64,000 bases of DNA from Chitinophaga alhagiae (lineage in GTDB: Bacteria > Bacteroidota > Bacteroidia > Chitinophagales > Chitinophagaceae): assembly GCF_003568665.1 (NCBI RefSeq), contig NZ_QXMH01000001.1, positions 2,232,001-2,296,000 of the forward strand, read 5' to 3'. Position numbers and translations under genes: made by a program. Below, one piece after another: positions 59,498 to 64,000 of the stretch (positions within the stretch are counted from its first letter, which is position 1; every line of letters starts with the position of its first letter). The notes below the pieces were generated by a model. That model searched no databases, had not been told where the DNA came from, and worked only from the letters and a program-made list of their open reading frames with translations.

Positions 59498-60943
59498 ATG
59501 GCCGCTGTTCCCGAGCATAAACAACTACAACACCTGGGGTGGAGAGCCGGTTTCGGGGAAAACCCCCTTGTTATCCAGGCCTGGTCAAAAAAAAGGCGCA
59601 AAGAGGTAGTGCGTAAGATCATTATGGGGCCGCAAGCCGTTCCCGAGCCTGTGAAAGTGGTAGATGAGACCGACCTGCCTGACTACCGCCGCATCCGCAA
59701 TATGGGCGCCGAAGAGCGCAGGATGGTGCAAAGAATGAATACCGATGGCATCAAGGACCTGAACGTACTGTGGTCTCATGCCATGATCAACAGCCAGCAC
59801 CCGCTTCGGGAAAAAATGGCGCTGTTCTGGCACGGGCACTTTGCCTGCCGCACGCAAAACGTGCTGTTCAACCAGCAGTTGCTGCAGGTGGTACGAGAGC
59901 ACGGGCTGGGCAACTTCGGCACCCTGCTCACGGAAGTATCCAAAAGCCCCGCCATGCTGGCCTTCCTCAACAACCAGCAAAACCGCAAACAACGGCCCAA
60001 CGAGAATTTTGCGCGCGAGGTGATGGAGCTGTTCACCATGGGCCGCGGCAACTATACGGAAAAAGACATCAAGGAGGCGGCGCGCGCCTTTACAGGATGG
60101 GGGTACGATGAAATGGGCCAGTTCAGGTTCCGCAAGAACCTGCACGATGAAGGCAGCAAGACCATCCTGGGCAAAACAGGTAATTTCCAGGGAGATGATG
60201 TGATCAAAATATTGCTGGAACAAAAACAGACCGCCAAATATATTACTACAAAGATCTACAAGTACTTCGTGAACGAGGAGCCGGACGAGGCTGTTATCAG
60301 CAAGCTGGCAGACAAGTTCTACGGTTCCGGCTACGACCTGCGGGGGCTGATGCAGGAGATATTCCTGGCAGACTGGTTTTATGAAGAACGCAATATCGGC
60401 AACCGCATCAAATCACCGGTAGAGCTGCTGGTGGGGCTGCGCAAAACAGTGCCCATGCAATTTGAGCAGGAAGAGGCTATGCTGGTGTTTCAGCGCGTAA
60501 TGGGGCAGGTGCTGTTTTACCCGCCCAACGTAGCCGGCTGGGCCGGTGGCCGCTCCTGGATAGACAGCTCCAGCCTGATGTTCCGCATGCGCGTACCGCA
60601 GATCATTTTATACTCGCAGGAGTTTAACGTTCGCCCCAAGGAGATCACCCCGGAAATGGGAGAGGGGCAGAACTATAAAATGACCATGCAGGTAAACGAG
60701 TTCCTGAAAAAGCAATACGCCCGCAGGGTAAATGCCAGCATCAACTGGGACCCTTATGTGGCGGCTTTCAAGGACGTGCCGCGCGAGCAGCTGGCAGACC
60801 AGATCGTACAGTCATTGCTGCTGAAAAATACATCGGTCAGCAAGGAACTGCTGGAAAAATATTCAGACAGCTCCAGCCGCGAAAACTATATTAAGACCGT
60901 GACCATTGACGTAATGAGCACGCCGGAATACCAATTGTGTTAA
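59498..60943 (+). CDS. DUF1800 family protein
   Basis: 481-residue protein of a widespread family without established function. Sequence hallmarks: LNVLWSHAMINSQHPLREKMALFWHGHFA, NFAREVMELFTMGRGNYTEKDIKEAARAFTGWGYD, and FYPPNVAGWAGGRSWID near residue 345. No signal peptide was seen. It is followed after 19 bases by a DUF1501 gene, the usual partner; the two are almost always co-encoded and are thought to act together in the envelope. The 212-base gap upstream (59286-59497) shows no gene. Confidence 0.9.
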   Translation: MAAVPEHKQLQHLGWRAGFGENPLVIQAWSKKRRKEVVRKIIMGPQAVPEPVKVVDETDLPDYRRIRNMGAEERRMVQRMNTDGIKDLNVLWSHAMINSQHPLREKMALFWHGHFACRTQNVLFNQQLLQVVREHGLGNFGTLLTEVSKSPAMLAFLNNQQNRKQRPNENFAREVMELFTMGRGNYTEKDIKEAARAFTGWGYDEMGQFRFRKNLHDEGSKTILGKTGNFQGDDVIKILLEQKQTAKYITTKIYKYFVNEEPDEAVISKLADKFYGSGYDLRGLMQEIFLADWFYEERNIGNRIKSPVELLVGLRKTVPMQFEQEEAMLVFQRVMGQVLFYPPNVAGWAGGRSWIDSSSLMFRMRVPQIILYSQEFNVRPKEITPEMGEGQNYKMTMQVNEFLKKQYARRVNASINWDPYVAAFKDVPREQLADQIVQSLLLKNTSVSKELLEKYSDSSSRENYIKTVTIDVMSTPEYQLC

Positions 60944-60962
60944 ACAACGAAACCTTATTACA

Positions 60963-62162
60963 ATGTTGATTCACAGACGCCGTTTCTTACAAGTAGGCTC
61001 CCTCGCATCAGCCAGCCTGATGCTGCCGAAATTCCTGAAAGCCATGGAAAAGGGCGAATTGGTGCCCCCCGGCAACAAAGTGCTGGTGGTAGTGCAATTG
61101 TCTGGCGGTAACGATGGTTTGAATACCGTGATCCCTTACCGGAACGATATTTATTATAAAATGCGCCCCACCCTGGGCATCAGGCGCGAGGCCGCGCTCT
61201 CGCTGAATGATGAGCTGGGCATCCACCCTGCGCTGAAGAGCTTCAAAGCGCTGTATGACGATGGTTCGCTGGGGGTGCTCAACAGTGTGGGATACCCCAA
61301 CCCCGACCGTTCCCACTTCCGCTCTATGGACATCTGGCAAAGCGCCAGCGAATCCAAGGACTATTGGAGCACCGGCTGGCTGGGCCGCTACCTGGACGCA
61401 CAATGTAAAGGTTGCGACAAACCCACACAAGCGCTGGAAATAGACGATACATTAAGTCTTGCCCTGAAAGGAGACGCCGTTAAAGGCCTTGCGCTTACAG
61501 ACCCGCAGCGTTTGTTCGGCGCCAGCAACGACCGGTATTTTAAAGAACTGCTGGCAAAGAAAAAGCACGATGAAGAGCACCAGAACGTAGACTACCTCTA
61601 CAAAACCATGGCGGAAACCATTTCGTCCGCGGCCTACATCCAGCAGCAGTTCAGGACTTACAAAAGCAAGGAGCGGTATCCTCAAACGGAGCTGGGCAAG
61701 AACATGAAAACCATTGCCGAGCTGATCATGACAGACATCAATACTTCCGTGTATTACGTGTCCCATGGCAGCTTTGATACCCACGTAGGGCAACAGAACC
61801 AGCAGCAGCGCCTGTTTGAGCAACTGAGCGATGCACTGCAGACTTTCACTGCGGACCTGAAAAAGAACCACCGCTTCCAGGACGTGCTGGTGATGACCTT
61901 CTCCGAATTTGGGCGCCGCGTGGGGCAGAATGCCAGCGGCGGTACAGACCATGGTACGGCCAACAACATGTTCCTGATAGGCGGCGGCCTGCAGCAGCAG
62001 GGCGTGCTCAATGAAGGGCCAGACCTGCAAGACCTCAAGGAAGGAGACCTGCAATATAAGGTAGACTTCAAGAACGTGTACGCTACCCTGCTGAAGAAAT
62101 GGCTGGGGGCAGATGACCAGGCTATATTGAAGAAACAGTACGAGTACCTGAATTTTATATAA
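60963..62162 (+). CDS. DUF1501 family Tat-exported protein
   Basis: 399-residue protein with a twin-arginine signal (RRRFLQVGSLASASLMLP) and the DUF1501 sequence set: VVVQLSGGNDGLNTVIPYRNDIYYKMRP, HPALKSFKALYDDGSLGVLNSVGYPNPDRSHFRSMDIWQS, STGWLGRYLD, HGSFDTHVGQQNQQQRLFEQL and VLVMTFSEFGRRVGQNASGGTDHGTANNMFLIGGG. The fold is related to sulfatases and phosphatases, but the enzymatic role is unknown. It pairs with the DUF1800 gene upstream. A strong terminator follows. Confidence 0.9.
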   Translation: MLIHRRRFLQVGSLASASLMLPKFLKAMEKGELVPPGNKVLVVVQLSGGNDGLNTVIPYRNDIYYKMRPTLGIRREAALSLNDELGIHPALKSFKALYDDGSLGVLNSVGYPNPDRSHFRSMDIWQSASESKDYWSTGWLGRYLDAQCKGCDKPTQALEIDDTLSLALKGDAVKGLALTDPQRLFGASNDRYFKELLAKKKHDEEHQNVDYLYKTMAETISSAAYIQQQFRTYKSKERYPQTELGKNMKTIAELIMTDINTSVYYVSHGSFDTHVGQQNQQQRLFEQLSDALQTFTADLKKNHRFQDVLVMTFSEFGRRVGQNASGGTDHGTANNMFLIGGGLQQQGVLNEGPDLQDLKEGDLQYKVDFKNVYATLLKKWLGADDQAILKKQYEYLNFI

Positions 62163-62168
62163 ATCGAA

Positions 62169-62204
62169 AGAGGCTGTCTCAAAAGTTCGAGACAGCCTCT
62201 TTTT
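62169..62204 (+). terminator. Rho-independent terminator of the DUF1800/DUF1501 operon
   Basis: Perfect 12-bp stem AGAGGCTGTCTC (62169-62180) with GAGACAGCCTCT (62189-62200), then four T. A related copy GAGACAACCTCTTT lies at 62267-62280 in the gap before the beta-lactamase gene. Confidence 0.9.
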
Positions 62205-62381
62205 ATCCGGGTACCTGACGGAGAAGATTTTCGTGCAGAAGATTCTCAGAGGGTTTATTTTGCTTTTGAGACAACCTCTTTCGTTCAACCCGTTTACTGG
62301 CCCGGCCGGCAACATAAGCACGCTACGTGCCGATGCACCTGTGCTGAACTATGGCAGGCGCGGGGTTCGTATACTTAGTTC

Positions 62382-63305
62382 CTACTGCACTTTGGGCCGC
62401 TGCAGCTCATAATCATAGATCAGCTTCGTGATCTTTGCTATCACCCCTTCCCTCGTGGCCTCATCTGCCCGGGAATTTGTTATAAACACCGTAATAGCCA
62501 GTTTTTGCCCGCCGGGCATAAAAATGATGCCCGCATCGTTGGTGGCGCTGGTTACGCCATCGCGCGTGCCGCCGGTACCTGTTTTATGCGCCACTACCAC
62601 GTCTGGCGGCAGCAGGCCTTTGATGCGCCGGGGGCCGGTAGAAGTTTCGATCATGATCTTCCAGAGAAAATCATTACTGGTTTTGGTGAGTACGGCGCCC
62701 TTGTTGAGCACGTCCAGCAGTTGCACCATGGCCGAGGGGTACGCCCAGTTGGAGAACTGTACGTCCCACGCGGAGGCCATTTTGGCTTCGCTGGCGGCAA
62801 TGTTGATATCGGTGATGCCCAGGCTGCGCACATAGTCATTAATGGCCGCTTCGCCGCCCGCCAGGTCTATCAGGATGTCACAGGCAATATTATCGCTTTG
62901 GGATACCATCAAGGCCAGCAGTTCAGACAGCGGCTTGTCCATATTGCCTTTGGGGAATGAATCCCGCAGCGGGCTCCAGGTATCTGGCACCATCCATTTT
63001 TGGTGAATGTAAATGGGCTGGTGCAATTGCAGCTTGCCTTCGTCTACCTGGTGCAGGATGGCCATGGCAATGGGGAACTTGAACACGCTGTGCATGGGGT
63101 AACGAACGCTGTCCCGGTACTGGAGCAGGGGGCCGCCGTCCAGGTTGCGCGCCGCCACGCCTACCTCGCCGCCGGCCGCTTCGGCAATACCGGCAATTTG
63201 CCGGTAGAGGGAGTCTTCCGTATAACCACCGCCTGTAGCGCCCTGCTGGCAGGCCGTGGTGGCCATCATGCATACCACCACCGCAGATATCAATGTATAT
63301 TTCAT
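62382..63305 (-). CDS. Class A beta-lactamase
   Basis: 307-residue serine beta-lactamase that opens beta-lactam rings. A lipoprotein-like signal (VVVCMMATTACQQ) directs export. The active-site motifs are complete: Ser73 and Lys76 in MHSVFKFP, SDN at 137-139 in SQSDNIACD, Glu173 in AASEAKMASAW and KTG at 241-243 in AHKTGTGG. The pattern fits the class A enzymes found in Bacteroidota chromosomes (CfxA/CepA/PER-related group). It is a single gene with core-like base composition and no mobile element beside it, so it is probably an intrinsic gene. Substrate range cannot be read from the sequence. Confidence 0.93.
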   Translation of the reverse strand: MKYTLISAVVVCMMATTACQQGATGGGYTEDSLYRQIAGIAEAAGGEVGVAARNLDGGPLLQYRDSVRYPMHSVFKFPIAMAILHQVDEGKLQLHQPIYIHQKWMVPDTWSPLRDSFPKGNMDKPLSELLALMVSQSDNIACDILIDLAGGEAAINDYVRSLGITDINIAASEAKMASAWDVQFSNWAYPSAMVQLLDVLNKGAVLTKTSNDFLWKIMIETSTGPRRIKGLLPPDVVVAHKTGTGGTRDGVTSATNDAGIIFMPGGQKLAITVFITNSRADEATREGVIAKITKLIYDYELQRPKVQ

Positions 63306-63408
63306 GCCCCAATTTACGGAAGGCCGGCCAACACAACGCTGTCAAATTGACAATTTTCAGGAGTGGCTTGTTTTGTGCAACAGGTACCTTACTAAAGAAG
63401 GAGGTAAC

Positions 63409-64000
63409 ATGGATGCTTATTCAACCATCATCCATCAGGCGGTAGAGGCCGCCGGCAGGTCAGTTGTTAAAATAGAACGGCTGGATGTCCAGGGAAAGGT
63501 AACCGGTACCGGGTCTGGATTCTTTTTCTCTTCAGACGGTTATCTTTTCACCAACTCGCACGTAGTGCGCAACGGCAGCGCTTTTAACGTAATGCTGCAT
63601 GACGGCAGCGTGTACCCGGCCACGCTCACGGGCGAAGACCCGGATACGGACATCGCCATTTTAAAATCCACCGCGTATGACTTCCAGGTAGCCCAGCTGG
63701 GGCATGCAGATGCCTTGCAGATAGGCCAGCTGGTAATTGCCATCGGCAACCCGCTGGGTTTTCAGCATACGGTTACCGCCGGTGTGGTAAGCGCCCTTGG
63801 CCGCTCGCTGCGCAGCGAAACCGGCCGTACCATGGAAGGGCTGATACAGACAGACGCCGCCCTCAATCCCGGCAACTCCGGCGGCCCGCTGATCAACTTC
63901 AGGGGAGAAGTGGTGGGTGTAAATACGGCCATGATCCGCGGGGCGCAAGGCCTGTGTTTTGCCATCAGCATTGATACGGCCCGGCTGATTGCGGCGGAGC
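63409..64000 (+). CDS. HtrA/DegP-like trypsin-fold serine protease (3' truncated by window edge)
   Basis: The first 197 residues of a S1C-type protease. The catalytic triad is complete: His51 in FTNSHVVRN, Asp81 in DTDIAIL and Ser157 in NPGNSGGPL. No signal peptide precedes the protease domain, so this is probably a cytoplasmic or short HtrA-like form, unlike DegP; a PDZ domain may follow outside the window. The start is set by an unusually strong Shine-Dalgarno AAGGAGGT (63398-63405) 3 bases before the ATG, rare in this window. Confidence 0.88.
   Translation, partial: MDAYSTIIHQAVEAAGRSVVKIERLDVQGKVTGTGSGFFFSSDGYLFTNSHVVRNGSAFNVMLHDGSVYPATLTGEDPDTDIAILKSTAYDFQVAQLGHADALQIGQLVIAIGNPLGFQHTVTAGVVSALGRSLRSETGRTMEGLIQTDAALNPGNSGGPLINFRGEVVGVNTAMIRGAQGLCFAISIDTARLIAAE

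Noticed and set aside
62382..63305. Recently acquired resistance gene
   Set aside because: Base composition matches the surrounding core genes and no mobile element flanks it, so an intrinsic beta-lactamase is more likely.

Overview
The window looks like a chromosomal segment of a Bacteroidota bacterium, most likely a member of the Chitinophagaceae or a close relative. The evidence is the gliding-motility genes gldF, gldG and gldB, a MurF-alanine racemase fusion beside a separate MurF, a CX4CH protein / YceI / DUF5777 cluster, promoters of the TTTG-N19/20-TAnnTTTG type, few Shine-Dalgarno sites, and several TTG and GTG starts. Most of the segment is GC-rich, densely packed housekeeping sequence. 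Two genes run off the ends: metE on the left (5' end missing) and an HtrA-like protease on the right (3' end missing).

Layout. 1-17 kb: metE, aqpZ, a secreted phosphoesterase, a myo-inositol module (inositol oxygenase, sodium symporter, LacI-type regulator), a PMT-like glycosyltransferase, an aspartyl protease, a MocR-type regulator beside an aldo/keto reductase, an HxlR regulator divergent from a DsbA-like thiol oxidoreductase, and a secreted alpha/beta hydrolase. 17-23.7 kb: an AT-rich accessory island ending exactly at a tRNA-Ser(GGA) gene. 23.8-36 kb: a Tat-exported TIM-barrel protein, asparaginase, TatD, a lipoprotein, a polysaccharide deacetylase, gltX, glnS, a cobalamin-binding mutase domain, enoyl-CoA hydratase and fumC. 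36-48 kb: a TSUP exporter, lspA, murF-alr, a TerC protein, gldG/gldF, an A-type Fe-S carrier, a cysteine desulfurase, methylmalonyl-CoA epimerase, a possible structured RNA, and murF. 48-64 kb: the YceI/DUF5777 cluster, apaG, gldB, a beta-barrel protein, nadE, serS, a small cytochrome, a GNAT, an M48 peptidase, a MoeB-rhodanese protein, a DUF1800/DUF1501 pair, a class A beta-lactamase and the HtrA-like protease.

The most unusual part is the island at 17.2-23.7 kb. It reads as two tandem cassettes of about 3.1 and 3.4 kb. Their left ends match each other (42 of 49 bases) and their right ends match each other (49 of 57 bases plus an outer 30 of 35). The right end of cassette 2 runs into the 3' end of the tRNA-Ser gene, and the cassette junctions carry degenerate copies of that tRNA end. 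No integrase or transposase is visible. Each cassette carries an HTH protein fused to an ImmA/IrrE-type zinc peptidase next to a nuclease toxin (PIN in cassette 1, HigB/RelE in cassette 2), plus a HEPN protein with an R-x4-H motif. This suggests integrase-less, probably trans-mobilised defence or toxin cassettes stacking at one tRNA site.

Metabolic links: myo-inositol uptake and ring opening to glucuronate are encoded together under a LacI-type repressor. A free-standing B12 domain and methylmalonyl-CoA epimerase point to a methylmalonyl-CoA/propionate route. The cysteine desulfurase and A-type carrier belong to Fe-S cluster assembly. GldF/GldG/GldB point to gliding and associated envelope functions.
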